Positions 38,075 through 48,135 are shown, counted from the first letter of the stretch. The stretch is DNA of 64,000 nucleotides from Deltaproteobacteria bacterium (GCA_016214985.1 JACRMM010000027.1:1-64000); one strand, 5' to 3'. Notes: a model not told the origin generated them from the letters alone. Made by a program: numbers and translations.

Positions 38075-40849
38075 ATGCCACACGGTCCAAACGAGCGAGA
38101 GACGCGAGCGCGACGCATCGACCCCCAGCTTGCGCGCGCGGGGTGGGGGTCGGCCGATCGTCGCCTGTTGGAGGAGTACCTCCTCTCTGGTGACGTGTCT
38201 CGCACAAGAGAAGACCCGAGTGACCACGACGAGCGGGGCCGAGAGTTCGCCGACTACGCGCTCCTCGACCGCCTCGGCCGGCCGGTCGCCATCGTGGAAG
38301 CCAAGCGCTCCAGCCGAGATGCACTCGCCGGCGAGCGCCAGGCCGCCGACTACGCCGACGCACTCCGCGCCCAGCACGGCGTCGACCCGTTCATCTTCCT
38401 CGCGAACGGCGACGAGATCTGGTTCTGGCACCGGAAGCTCTACCCACCCAGGAAGGTCAGCGGCTTCTTCACCGAGGAAGACCTGCTGCGCCTCGCACAC
38501 CTCGACAAGTTCGGCAAGCCGCTCACGGGCGAGATGCCACTCGAACGCATCATCGACCGCGCCTATCAAATCGAAGCGGTCAAGACCGTGGCCGAGCGGA
38601 TCGAGGCGGCCCAGCGCCGCTTCCTCATGGTGCTCGCCACCGGCACCGGCAAGACCCGCGTCGCCGTCGCCCTGGTCGAGTTGCTCCAGCGCCAGGAGCG
38701 CATCCAGCGCGTCCTCTTCCTTGCCGACCGACGGGAGCTCGTGAAGCAGGCCCTCGGGGCTTTCAAGGAGCACCTGCCCGGCGCACCGCGCGCCTGGATC
38801 GAGGGCGGGACCATCGACAAAGACGCCCAGATCCACTTCGCCACCTATCCGGGCATGATGTCGCTCTACCAGCGCCTCTCCCCCGGGTACTACGACCTCA
38901 TCATCGCCGACGAGAGCCACCGCTCCATCTACGAGAAAGGGAGCTACGGAGGCCTCTTCGACCACTTCGACTCGTTTCTTCTGGGTTTGACGGCCACGCC
39001 GACCGACTTCCTGGACCACAACACGTTCCAGCTCTTCGACTGTCCGGACGGCTCGCCCACCGTCTACTACGGCTACGACGAGGCGGTGCGGGACAAGCAC
39101 CTCGTCCCCTACCGGCCGGTCCACGTCGCCCGCACCGGATTCCAAATCGAGGGACTGAAGCCCGGCGAGCTGCCCGACGAGGTACGCCGGCAGGTCCGGG
39201 AGCAGGGCGTCGACCCCGAGCAGTTCAGCTTCGAGGGGTCGGAGCTGGAGCGCAAGGTCACGAACAGCGGCACCAACGACGCCATCGTCCGGGAGTTCAT
39301 GGACAACTCGATCAAGGACGCCGTCGGCACGCTGCCCGCGAAGACCATCGTCTTTGCCGTGTCCCACAAGCACGCCCTGGAGCTCTACAAGAGCTTCAAC
39401 CGCCTCTATCCCGACCTCCAACGGAAGGGTCTCGCCAAGGTCATCGACAGCCGAATGGAGCGGGCCGAAAAGACCCTCGACGACTTCAAGAACAAGAACT
39501 TCCCCCGCGTGGCGATCTCGGTGGACATGCTCGACACGGGCATCGACGTACCCTCCATCCGAAACCTCGTCTTCGCCAAGCCGGTCTTCAGCAAAGTGAA
39601 GTTCTGGCAGATGCTCGGCCGCGGCACCCGCACCTGGACCGACCCGGTCAGCGGGCAGAAGAAGGCGGACTTCCTGGTCATCGACCACTGGGACAACTTC
39701 GACTACTTCCAGGTCAACAAGGACGGCCGTGCTGGAGCGGTGTCCGAGCCGTTGCCTTCGCGGCTCTTCCGCCTGCGTCTGGAGAAGCTCCAGATCCTGT
39801 TGGGACGCGGCGACGAGCCGTCCGTCGCCCACACGGTCCGGCAGCTACGCAATCTGGTCGGCACCTTGCCGTTAGAGAACGTCAACGTGGCTCCGCACGC
39901 CGAAGAGATCCGGCTCCTCGCCGGGAGCGACGAGCCCTGGCTCTCCCTGACCGACGACAGCGCCTCTCACCTTTCCCACACCGTCGCGCCGCTCCTGCGC
40001 TTCGCCGAGGCCGGCTCGTACCCGGAGCTCCAGTTCGAGAACCAGACCGAGCAGCTCGCTCTCGCGCACCTGCGGGCCGATGCCGGAGAGATCGAGAAGC
40101 TCCGCGACCGCATCACCGAACACCTCTCGCTGCTCCCGACCAATCTCCCCGAGGTCCGGCCGCACCTCGAAGCCCTCGCCGCCGCCCGGAGCGACGCCTT
40201 CTGGGGCAATCTCACCTGCCCCCGCATCATGCAGCTCCAGGAGACCTTTGCGCCGCTCATGCGCTTTCGAAACCGCCGCCCGGCGGGCACCTTCGTCCGC
40301 CTCTCGCTTGCCGACCCGGTCAAGCGGCGCCACTGGATCCTCTACGGACCGTCCGGTGAGGGCGCCTTTGCCGAGACCTACCGCGCCCAGGTGGAGGCCC
40401 TCGTCAAGGACCTCGCCGGAGACAACCCGGCGCTCCAGCGGCTGCAGCGGGGCGAAGAGCTCACGTCTGACGACATTGAAGCCATCGCCGCCGCGCTGAA
40501 CGGCCCGGACCTCTTCGTGACCGAGGAACGCCTGCGCGAGGCCTACCACCAGCCCAAGGCCAGCCTCGCCGACTTCCTGCGCCACATCCTGAACGTCTCG
40601 ACGCTTCCCTCCCGGGAGGAGTCGATCTCGCGGGCCTTCGACGAGTGGGTTCGCCGGCATCCCCAGCTCACTGCTACCCAGCTCATGTTCGTCCGCACCT
40701 TGCGAAAGGCCGTCATGCAGAAGGCCGCGATCACCTCACTCGAGGCCTTGCGAAGGCCGCCGTTCTCCACCATCGGAGACCCCGAACAACTCTTCCCGAA
40801 GCCGGAGCTCTCGGAGCTCTTCGAGCTCATCCACGCCGTCGCCGCCTGA
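38075..40849 (+). CDS. hsdR: Type I restriction enzyme, R (restriction/translocase) subunit
   Basis: A 924-residue HsdR. The N-terminal PD-(D/E)xK nuclease is visible as REFADYALLDRLGRPVAIVEAKR (D and ExK). The superfamily 2 motor follows: Walker A MVLATGTGKTRVA, DEAD-box equivalent IIADESHRS, LGLTATP, and motif VI (MLGRGTRTW). The C-terminal half is helical and contacts HsdM. It uses ATP hydrolysis to translocate DNA and cuts far from the recognition site when that site is unmethylated. It starts the operon, ending 9 bases before hsdM. All catalytic motifs are intact. Confidence 0.96.
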   Translation: MPHGPNERETRARRIDPQLARAGWGSADRRLLEEYLLSGDVSRTREDPSDHDERGREFADYALLDRLGRPVAIVEAKRSSRDALAGERQAADYADALRAQHGVDPFIFLANGDEIWFWHRKLYPPRKVSGFFTEEDLLRLAHLDKFGKPLTGEMPLERIIDRAYQIEAVKTVAERIEAAQRRFLMVLATGTGKTRVAVALVELLQRQERIQRVLFLADRRELVKQALGAFKEHLPGAPRAWIEGGTIDKDAQIHFATYPGMMSLYQRLSPGYYDLIIADESHRSIYEKGSYGGLFDHFDSFLLGLTATPTDFLDHNTFQLFDCPDGSPTVYYGYDEAVRDKHLVPYRPVHVARTGFQIEGLKPGELPDEVRRQVREQGVDPEQFSFEGSELERKVTNSGTNDAIVREFMDNSIKDAVGTLPAKTIVFAVSHKHALELYKSFNRLYPDLQRKGLAKVIDSRMERAEKTLDDFKNKNFPRVAISVDMLDTGIDVPSIRNLVFAKPVFSKVKFWQMLGRGTRTWTDPVSGQKKADFLVIDHWDNFDYFQVNKDGRAGAVSEPLPSRLFRLRLEKLQILLGRGDEPSVAHTVRQLRNLVGTLPLENVNVAPHAEEIRLLAGSDEPWLSLTDDSASHLSHTVAPLLRFAEAGSYPELQFENQTEQLALAHLRADAGEIEKLRDRITEHLSLLPTNLPEVRPHLEALAAARSDAFWGNLTCPRIMQLQETFAPLMRFRNRRPAGTFVRLSLADPVKRRHWILYGPSGEGAFAETYRAQVEALVKDLAGDNPALQRLQRGEELTSDDIEAIAAALNGPDLFVTEERLREAYHQPKASLADFLRHILNVSTLPSREESISRAFDEWVRRHPQLTATQLMFVRTLRKAVMQKAAITSLEALRRPPFSTIGDPEQLFPKPELSELFELIHAVAA

Positions 40850-40858
40850 GGAATCTTC

Positions 40859-43351
40859 ATGCTCTCACCGCAGCTCCGCCGCAAAGTCCACGACCTCTGG
40901 TCGCTCTTCTGGGCGTCCGGCCTGTCGAATCCGCTGGTCGCCATCGAGCAGATCACCTACCTGCTCTTCATCCGGCAGTTGGAAGCCCTGGACCGCGCCC
41001 GCGTGGCGGCCGGCAAAACCTCCATCTACGCCAGGCGCCCGACTGATCCGGAGGGCGCCGACTTCGAGAAGTGCGCCTGGTCCTACATTCGGCAGAATCC
41101 GTCCTTCCAGCTCCTCAACGACACGGTCTTCCCGTGGCTGCGCAGCCTGGAAGACCGCGTCGGCCCGGCGCAGAACGGTGACACCACCCTCGGCCGCATC
41201 TCCGGCCGGCTGAGCGACGCCTACTTCATCCTCGACGTAAACAAGGCCGAGACCCTGAAGCGCGCCGTCAGCCTGATCGACGACCTCTTCCGCCAGCTCG
41301 ACACCCGCTCGGTCAACTCCGACATCATGGGCGACATCTTCGAGTACCTGCTCGAAGAGGTGAAGGAGTCCGGCAAGAACGGCCAGTTTCGCACGCCCCG
41401 TCACGTCATCCGTTTCATGGTGCAGCTGCTCAAACCCGAGCTCGGGAAGACGATCCTCGATCCGGCCTGCGGCTCGGGCGGCTTCCTGCTCAATTCGCTG
41501 CTGAACTGGAAGGCCCAGCACACCGACAAGGACGTGCTCCGCCTCGAATGGGACGGCGCGCCGCACGATGTCCTTCCCGTCTGGCCCGAGGGCGAGCAGC
41601 ACAACTTCAGCGGCCTCTTCCGCGGCTACGATAACGACCGCACCATGGTCCGCATCGCCTGGATGAACCTCATTCTCCATGACCTCGAGTCCCCCGAGGT
41701 CCACCAGCTCGACTCGCTGAGCAAGCGGCTCAAGGACGACGAAAGCGGCACCTACGACTACATCCTCGCCAACCCGCCCTTCACCGGCAGCGTGGACGAA
41801 GGCGACCTGAGCGAGAACCGGCAGCGCTTCCCCCGCACCGGCAAAGGCGCCGTGCCCCTCACCACCAAGAGCGAGCTGCTCTTCGTCTGGCTCATGCTCG
41901 ACCTGCTGAAGATCGGCGGCCGCGCCGCCGTCATCGTGCCGGACGGCGTGCTGTTCGGCTCCACCAAGGCGCACCGCGAGCTGCGCCGCCAGCTCTTATT
42001 CGAGAACACCCTCGAAGCCGTCGTCTCGCTGCCGGCCAACATGTTCCAGCCCTACTCGGGCGTGAAGACCTCGATCCTGGTCTTCCAGAAGGCGGGCGAC
42101 GCCGTGGCCGCCGGCTCGGAGCCGCGGACGCGGGAGATCTGGTTCTACGAGGTCAGCGACGAGGCCTTCTCGCTGGATCAGAAGCGCAAGGCGCGCTACG
42201 GACAGGACAACGACCTCTCGGACGCGCTGGTCAAGTTCGACGCCTGGAACCGCTACCGCCAGGGAGAAGCCGGGGACGAGACCGGCCGGAGCCTCGCGGA
42301 GCTCCGCGCTGCCGCCGTGGCCCGCGACTACCACCAGCCCGACTACTGGGAAGAGCGCTGGCGCAGCGTAGACGACGACTTCCTGAAGCTCTTCCCGGAC
42401 AAGGCCGGCGACAAGGGCCATACCTATCCGCTGCACGAGCTGTGGCCGCAAGGCTTTCCCTTTGAGCCGGCTGACCCGCGAGGCGCGCGCCAGTACGACG
42501 ACGCTGTGCTCGTCCGCGTTCGACCCGAGTTCGAGGCGAACCTCCAGCGGCTCGTCGACCAGACGGTCCACCACGCCTACGCTTCCGCCCGCAAGCCCGA
42601 CCCGGAGAAGGCCCTCGCCGTCGCCGAGAAGAACGTCAAGGCGGTGGTCACCCAGCTCAACAAGGCGGCCCGCGACGGCGGGCTCCTCGATCGAGACTTC
42701 GACCAGTTCGGGCAGAACGCCCTCAAGACCGTGCTCAAGGAGGCCACCGGCAAGGTCAAGGAGTGGGCCTCGGCCGTGCCCGTCCCGGACAAGAAGCCCA
42801 GGACCGCGCCCGCCGAGCCTGACGCGGACGAAGCGGCCAAGGCCCTCGCGCCGCTGCTCACCCAGTTCGCGAAGCTCGACGGCTACAACGTGTGGCGCCG
42901 AAGCGCCGAACCCAAGCCTCACGGCGGCAAGCTCACAACGGCTGAGGACGGCGAGTCCAAACGCGAGCCGACGCTCCTTAGTTGGATCGTGCCGGTTCGC
43001 CAGTGGGCGGAGCTGGGAAGCTGGGGTGAGGACCCCAAGACCGGGGAGCCGATCGCCAAGCCCACGCACCAGGAGGGCGTCCCCGACCCCGCGTACCTCG
43101 CTTGGCTGCGCGACACCCTGAAGGTCTTCGACGACGACGCCACAGTAAAGGGCGACTTCCTCGACCGTCTCGATCCCGATTGCCTCGAAGCTCTCGACTT
43201 CAACCTCTCCGCGGGCCGCCACAAGCCCTTCGTCTTCGACGCCGGCCAGCACCGGCCGCCTACCGAGCTCATCGGGGAGTTGCAGGCGATCCATGGGGAA
43301 GTGCAGAGGCGGCTAGGGAAGTTGCTTGCGATGGTCGAGGGACGGGAATGA
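40859..43351 (+). CDS. hsdM: Type I restriction-modification system, M (N6-adenine methyltransferase) subunit with C-terminal extension
   Basis: An 830-residue HsdM, much longer than the usual 480-550. The N-terminal helical HsdM domain is followed by the methylase: motif I region FLLDPACGSGG-type (ILDPACGSGGFLLN) and catalytic motif IV ANPPFTG. The extra 250-300 residues (from about 42300) contain a Lys/Ala-rich helical stretch and a region with KLTTAEDGESKREP, of unknown role. It methylates adenine at the HsdS-specified site. Its stop overlaps the start of hsdS by 4 bases (ATGA), so the two are translationally coupled. Confidence 0.95.
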   Translation: MLSPQLRRKVHDLWSLFWASGLSNPLVAIEQITYLLFIRQLEALDRARVAAGKTSIYARRPTDPEGADFEKCAWSYIRQNPSFQLLNDTVFPWLRSLEDRVGPAQNGDTTLGRISGRLSDAYFILDVNKAETLKRAVSLIDDLFRQLDTRSVNSDIMGDIFEYLLEEVKESGKNGQFRTPRHVIRFMVQLLKPELGKTILDPACGSGGFLLNSLLNWKAQHTDKDVLRLEWDGAPHDVLPVWPEGEQHNFSGLFRGYDNDRTMVRIAWMNLILHDLESPEVHQLDSLSKRLKDDESGTYDYILANPPFTGSVDEGDLSENRQRFPRTGKGAVPLTTKSELLFVWLMLDLLKIGGRAAVIVPDGVLFGSTKAHRELRRQLLFENTLEAVVSLPANMFQPYSGVKTSILVFQKAGDAVAAGSEPRTREIWFYEVSDEAFSLDQKRKARYGQDNDLSDALVKFDAWNRYRQGEAGDETGRSLAELRAAAVARDYHQPDYWEERWRSVDDDFLKLFPDKAGDKGHTYPLHELWPQGFPFEPADPRGARQYDDAVLVRVRPEFEANLQRLVDQTVHHAYASARKPDPEKALAVAEKNVKAVVTQLNKAARDGGLLDRDFDQFGQNALKTVLKEATGKVKEWASAVPVPDKKPRTAPAEPDADEAAKALAPLLTQFAKLDGYNVWRRSAEPKPHGGKLTTAEDGESKREPTLLSWIVPVRQWAELGSWGEDPKTGEPIAKPTHQEGVPDPAYLAWLRDTLKVFDDDATVKGDFLDRLDPDCLEALDFNLSAGRHKPFVFDAGQHRPPTELIGELQAIHGEVQRRLGKLLAMVEGRE

Positions 43352-45093
43352 TGTCCGCCATGCCTCGATCCTGGGGGTTGGTGAAGCTGGGCGATCTAAC
43401 CCTGCCCGTGGAACGAAAGGACCCGCGATCGCTGTTCGGCGACACGTTCCACTACATCGACATCTCCGCCGTAGGCAACGTGTCAAAGCGAGTGGTCGGC
43501 GACACAGCACTTAAGGTCGATGAGGCACCAAGCCGGGCGCGGCAGGTCGTGTATCCGGGCGACGTTCTTGTCTCCACGGTCCGTCCCGGTCTAAACGCCG
43601 TCGCGACCGTTCCGGCTCACCTGACGGATACGATCGCATCCACCGGATTCTGTGTCCTTCGACCGCGATCCGACATGCTGTTGCCGTCCTATCTCTTTCA
43701 TTTCGTCACGACCGATCCATTCGCCCAGGTCCTTGTTTCCCGGCAGAAAGGCGGCGCCTACCCTGCCGTGACCGACGATGACGTTCGGTCGGTCTCGATC
43801 CCCCTCCCGCCCCTGGGCGAGCAGCAGCGGATCGTGGAGATCCTGCAAGAAGCCGAGGAGATCCGCCGTCTCCGCGCAGAAGCCGAGGCCAAGACGGCTG
43901 AACTGATCCCTGCGATGTTCTTTCAGTCTTTCGGAGATGAAGCGGATCGATTTCAGAACAGGCCTCTGCGGGAATTAGTGTACGAATTCAGATATGGCAC
44001 TTCGCAATCGTCTGGTGACACCGGAGCAACCACTCTGAGAATCCCAAACATCCTCGGAGATCGGATAAGCTTCGATGACTTGGTCAACGTGAACGAAAGC
44101 GAAGAGTCGGTTGAACGGCTTCAACTCAAGACAGGCGACATGCTGTTCGTCCGAACAAACGGAAATCCAGAATACATTGGACGTTGTTGCGTTTTCGATG
44201 AAGAAGATGCAGTGCGCGAAACTGGCCCGGGTAGGCCAGTGATCTTCGCATCCTATCTTATCAGGGCCCGTCTCCGATCGAATCATATACGGCCATGGTT
44301 TCTGCATGCTTACCTAAGGAGCCCTTTGGGTCGTGCCAGAGTGTTGAAGCAGGCACGGACCGCTGCTGGTCAATACAACATCAACATCGAAGGTCTCGGG
44401 GCTATACAAGTGCCAGTACCTCCAATAGACCTTCAAGACAGGTTCCTCCTGGCGGCAACGGAAGCTCAACAGATTCGGGAGTTCGTCCGCCGCTCAGGAG
44501 CACAAATGGCGGCGTTGTCCAGGACCCTTTTCGCTCGCGCTTTCTCCGGCCAACTCACTGCGGCCTGGCGCGACTCGTATCAGGAACTGCTCGCACACGA
44601 AGCCCAAGACCGCGACGCCGCCCTCAAACAGGCGGGCGCGACGATCTCCCGTCTCCGCCGACCCACGATGCAGGACGAGATCGATGCCATGTTGCGGGAC
44701 CGCACCGATGGCATCTACTCGGAGCTCAATCGAGAGCAGCGCCTCCTCTTGCGCGAGATCCAGCGCATGGCGGGCGGCGTCCCTTACGCGCGGTATTTCT
44801 CCGCCCAGCAGTTGAGCGACTATCTTCGGGAAGGCCCGCTGCACCGAAACCCGCAGGCCGTCGAAGGGCACCTCGCCGTCTTGGCCGCCCGCGGCCTCGT
44901 CGTCCCCGTGAGCCGGGAGGAGCAGACGGAGGACACGGGCGAGTTCGTCTTCGGCAACGCCTACCGCCTGCCGCTGGACGACTACGAACCGCGCGAAGGC
45001 GAGGAGGGCGAGCCGCGGGTCGGGGACCATGCCCGGCTCCGCGAGTTGGAGCGGCTGGCCGCCCAGTTGGAGAAGGAACGCGCGCTCCCATGA
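43348..45093 (+). CDS. hsdS: Type I restriction-modification system, S (specificity) subunit with C-terminal extension
   Basis: A 581-residue HsdS starting in the ATGA overlap with hsdM. Target-recognition domain 1 (residues about 8-150) ends with the conserved spacer IPLPPLGEQQRIVEILQEAEEIRRL. Domain 2 (about 200-370) ends with VPVPPIDLQDRFLLAATEAQQIREF. Because the two halves differ, the target should be a bipartite asymmetric sequence. About 190 residues follow the second spacer (LFARAFSGQLTAAWRDSY ... onward), a helical region with winged-helix-like features not found in standard HsdS. Local base use around 43.9-44.5 kb is more AT-rich than its neighbours, as is common for exchangeable recognition domains. 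It overlaps the next gene by 4 bases. Confidence 0.95.
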   Translation: MMSAMPRSWGLVKLGDLTLPVERKDPRSLFGDTFHYIDISAVGNVSKRVVGDTALKVDEAPSRARQVVYPGDVLVSTVRPGLNAVATVPAHLTDTIASTGFCVLRPRSDMLLPSYLFHFVTTDPFAQVLVSRQKGGAYPAVTDDDVRSVSIPLPPLGEQQRIVEILQEAEEIRRLRAEAEAKTAELIPAMFFQSFGDEADRFQNRPLRELVYEFRYGTSQSSGDTGATTLRIPNILGDRISFDDLVNVNESEESVERLQLKTGDMLFVRTNGNPEYIGRCCVFDEEDAVRETGPGRPVIFASYLIRARLRSNHIRPWFLHAYLRSPLGRARVLKQARTAAGQYNINIEGLGAIQVPVPPIDLQDRFLLAATEAQQIREFVRRSGAQMAALSRTLFARAFSGQLTAAWRDSYQELLAHEAQDRDAALKQAGATISRLRRPTMQDEIDAMLRDRTDGIYSELNREQRLLLREIQRMAGGVPYARYFSAQQLSDYLREGPLHRNPQAVEGHLAVLAARGLVVPVSREEQTEDTGEFVFGNAYRLPLDDYEPREGEEGEPRVGDHARLRELERLAAQLEKERALP

Positions 45094-47078
45094 GACTGCG
45101 CTACCTCCACCTCCCGCGCTGTGGCCCGCTCACCGACACGTCGATCGTGTTCGGGCGGGAGGATCTCATCACCAAGACCCTGAACCTGCCCCGCAGGGGC
45201 TCGCTCAACTTCCTGGTGGGCGTGAACGGGAGCGGCAAATCTTCGATTCTACGTGCGCTCTACCGCACGTTCCGCTCCCTGAGCCGCCGCGAGCTGCCTG
45301 CCCTCCCCGTGACCTTGGCGTGGGATCGGACGCTGGGCGGCGGGGAGACCGGAACGGCGTTCCTCCATTACTCCAACCGGAAGGACGCCACCTCGTTCTT
45401 CGCGACCTGCAAGCCGGTGCCCGGCTCGGCGCGACGTCAGGATTGGGAGGAGATCACCGCAGCGCTGACCCGGGGTGAGCCGCACTCGATGGTGGAATGG
45501 GTCGAGCCAGCCGCCATGGGCCCCGGCTTCGAGACGAGCTCCCAACTCTTCGCGCGTTTGCCCAAACGCCTCATCGCCTACACCTCCGGCGCTGTGGATC
45601 CCTGGGAGCAGCTCGATCATCCAGTCTTCGGCGGGGGGCTCCAGGAAGAAGGCCAGCACCAGCCCGAAGACGAACGCCCGGCGGGCTGGTGCATCGAGCG
45701 GGAATGGGACGAAGAGCAGCCCGTCCGCCTCTCGAACCTGCTCACGCGCTATGCCCTCAAAGCGAGCGGAACCGTCCAGACCCTGCCGGGCGCCGGTCAG
45801 GTGGGCGAGCTGAGCAGCGAGACCGTGGAACGGCTGCGGCAGGAACTGGGGCCGTTGGACGCGATCCGCCAGAAGGTCCTCATGAACCAGGCGTCTCGCA
45901 CGGGGGGAGAGGGCGACGCCTACTTCCGCATCCAGCCCCAGCATCTGCGTTTCGCGGGTATCACGCTGGGCCTCTGGCAAGCGGCCAAGGAGCTCGCCGG
46001 CCAGACCGAAGAGGGCCGGCAAGAAGCCCTGCGGAGCGCCTTCCTCCAGCAGCGCGCTTCCGACGGTCAGGCGAAGGACGCCCGCCGGGTGCTCAACGAG
46101 ATCGACTGGTTCTGGCCCACGCACCTGAGCCTCACCTACCGGGACGCCGACGACCGCGTCAGTCCCCAGCAACATCGGGAGCTGCTCTGCCTGATAGCCC
46201 TGGCCGATGAGGTCATCTCCCAGCCCCTCGGCCGTCAGCGCGCCGTCCTGTCGTTGGGGCCGTCCGACGGGATCAGCCTCTCAGAGAAGCTCAAAGAAGC
46301 CTTCCCCTTCGGCATCCCGAGCAAGGCCGTCGAGCAGATCGCCGAGCGGGTGGAAGGCTGCAAGACGGGCGCGGAGGCCTTTCTTCGCATCCTGAGCGCC
46401 GACCAGGACCTCGACTCCACGCCGATGGACGTCTTCACCCGCCTGCGAGACTGGGAACGCACGGGCCTCCTCGAAGAGATCACGCTCACCGTGAAGCGTC
46501 TCCACCGCCCCGAGCCTGCCGACGGAGAAGAGCCCGACGACACCCTCGTCACCTACGATCAGCTGAGCGATGGCGAGCAGATGCTCCTCGGCCGCATGGG
46601 CCTGCTCTTCCTCCTGCGAGGCCAGGACGGCTCCCTGCTCCTCCTCGACGAGCCCGAGACCCACTTCAACGATGTGTGGAAGCGCGAGATCGTCGAGATG
46701 GTGGACCTGGGGCTCCTGAACTCCACCGACGCCAACGTCCTCATCGCCACCCACACGAGCATCGCCCTCACCGACGCCTTCGCCGCGGAAGTCACCGTGC
46801 TGGACAAGACAGACGCGGGAGTCACTGCGCGAGGCGTGTCCGGGGGGCTCTTCGGCACGGACCCCGGCGAAGTCACCATGAATCTCTTCCGCGCCGACAG
46901 CAGCACCGGTAGCCGCGCCGTTGACCTGCTCGACAGGCTGCTGAAGACGGACTGGAAGGGACGAGAGGCAGAGTTGGAAGCCGTCTTGGACGTCCTGGGC
47001 AGCAGCTTCCACCGGGCGGAACTGCGGGCTGTCCTCAAGCAGCTTCAGAAAGACAACGATGGCGCTGCACCCGGTTAG
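45090..47078 (+). CDS. Restriction-system-associated AAA (RecF/SMC-like) ATPase
   Basis: A 662-residue ATPase whose ATG overlaps the hsdS stop (ATGA). It has an ABC/SMC-type head: Walker A NFLVGVNGSGKSSILRAL at residues about 40-57, a long helical middle of about 400 residues, signature-like LSDGEQMLLGRMG and Walker B LLLLDEPETHF with the H-loop region ATHTSIAL. Such ATPases are recorded downstream of type I restriction genes and resemble PtuA of Septu-type defence. The combination with the HNH gene that overlaps its 3' end mirrors PtuA-PtuB. It may sense DNA ends or restriction intermediates and license the nuclease; that role is inference. Confidence 0.85.
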   Translation: MRLRYLHLPRCGPLTDTSIVFGREDLITKTLNLPRRGSLNFLVGVNGSGKSSILRALYRTFRSLSRRELPALPVTLAWDRTLGGGETGTAFLHYSNRKDATSFFATCKPVPGSARRQDWEEITAALTRGEPHSMVEWVEPAAMGPGFETSSQLFARLPKRLIAYTSGAVDPWEQLDHPVFGGGLQEEGQHQPEDERPAGWCIEREWDEEQPVRLSNLLTRYALKASGTVQTLPGAGQVGELSSETVERLRQELGPLDAIRQKVLMNQASRTGGEGDAYFRIQPQHLRFAGITLGLWQAAKELAGQTEEGRQEALRSAFLQQRASDGQAKDARRVLNEIDWFWPTHLSLTYRDADDRVSPQQHRELLCLIALADEVISQPLGRQRAVLSLGPSDGISLSEKLKEAFPFGIPSKAVEQIAERVEGCKTGAEAFLRILSADQDLDSTPMDVFTRLRDWERTGLLEEITLTVKRLHRPEPADGEEPDDTLVTYDQLSDGEQMLLGRMGLLFLLRGQDGSLLLLDEPETHFNDVWKREIVEMVDLGLLNSTDANVLIATHTSIALTDAFAAEVTVLDKTDAGVTARGVSGGLFGTDPGEVTMNLFRADSSTGSRAVDLLDRLLKTDWKGREAELEAVLDVLGSSFHRAELRAVLKQLQKDNDGAAPG

Positions 47079-48135
47079 GTTGCCGAGAAGCGCGGTTCAC
47101 CTCTTCAGGGTCGTGGCGCTCCAGAGGCGGCTGTTGAAGGCTCTGGCCGATCCGGCCTTAAACCCGAATACCGTCAACACGGCCTGGGTTCAGAGCGTCT
47201 GGAGCCGGCTGGATCCAGAGTGGGTGAGGAAGTTCTGTCTCGGCGGCCAAGAAGGTCGGATCCAATCCATCGCCCAAGCCTCCCCGGTAGCACGGCAAGC
47301 ACTCTATGAAGAATTCTGCCGACAGCATCACGTTCCAGCCATGCTCGAGGCGGGCGGGGATTTCAAAGACTTAGGCGACTTGCCCGACTTCACCGTGGAG
47401 TTGAAGGAAGCCGTGACCGAATTCCTCGGCCGGTGCTACAAGCTGTTTAGCGACAACGCAGGGCGAAGATGGAACGGATACGAGTTAAACAGCAGCCGTT
47501 CCATCACCAATCGAGCCTACAAGGACGATTTCTGCAGCGACTACCCGACTAAGGTTGTGTGCCCTTACTGTGACGGTGAGATTGGAACTCCGGAACTGGA
47601 TCACTACCTCTACAAGTCCGGCTTCCCGCTGCTCGCCTGCTCTCCCTGGAATCTCATTCCCGTCTGCGGCTCGTGCAATGACGTCGTCACCGGGAAGGGA
47701 AGTCGGCCGGCCATCACGCTCGGGCCGCCGCGGTCAACTGACAATTGGCTCCACCCGTTCGCTCGGCCGGCTTCCGACGAGGTCACCATTCGCCTGACTG
47801 GGGCCCCGCAAAACTCGATTCCTCAACTGCACTCTTTGGATGCGGCCGAGCAAATACGGCTCTCGAACCACACTGACCTGATCCGATCACTCTCGCGACG
47901 ATGGACGAGGATCGCGGCCGCCAGCTTTGACGTCCTCGTGGCGGAAGTGAATCGAAACCAGACCGCCGCTAATTCCCTGGACAGCCTCGTCCGAATGAAG
48001 CTGGAAGACCACCTGGGCAGCCGCAGGAAGGCGGGCTCGTCCATGGTCCACGCCGCAGTCTGCCAAGCCGTCCTCGACCGGCGTCCGCAGTACCTCGACG
48101 AGTTCACCGCCCCCAACGCCCCAGCCCTTGCCTGA
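47059..48135 (+). CDS. HNH-family nuclease (PtuB-like), last gene of the restriction operon
   Basis: A 358-residue protein overlapping the ATPase gene by 20 bases. In the middle (residues about 165-215) is a zinc-stabilised HNH nuclease core: VVCPYCDGEIGTPELDHYLYKSGFP followed by NLIPVCGSCNDVVTGKG. The two CxxC pairs bind zinc; the LDH histidine and the downstream Asn are the expected catalytic residues. The N-terminal 150 residues are helical and unassigned. Its placement after an AAA ATPase is the PtuA-PtuB arrangement seen in Septu and in retron-associated defence. It presumably acts as the effector nuclease. The GC-rich operon ends here and the following sequence is gene debris. Confidence 0.85.
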   Translation: MALHPVRLPRSAVHLFRVVALQRRLLKALADPALNPNTVNTAWVQSVWSRLDPEWVRKFCLGGQEGRIQSIAQASPVARQALYEEFCRQHHVPAMLEAGGDFKDLGDLPDFTVELKEAVTEFLGRCYKLFSDNAGRRWNGYELNSSRSITNRAYKDDFCSDYPTKVVCPYCDGEIGTPELDHYLYKSGFPLLACSPWNLIPVCGSCNDVVTGKGSRPAITLGPPRSTDNWLHPFARPASDEVTIRLTGAPQNSIPQLHSLDAAEQIRLSNHTDLIRSLSRRWTRIAAASFDVLVAEVNRNQTAANSLDSLVRMKLEDHLGSRRKAGSSMVHAAVCQAVLDRRPQYLDEFTAPNAPALA

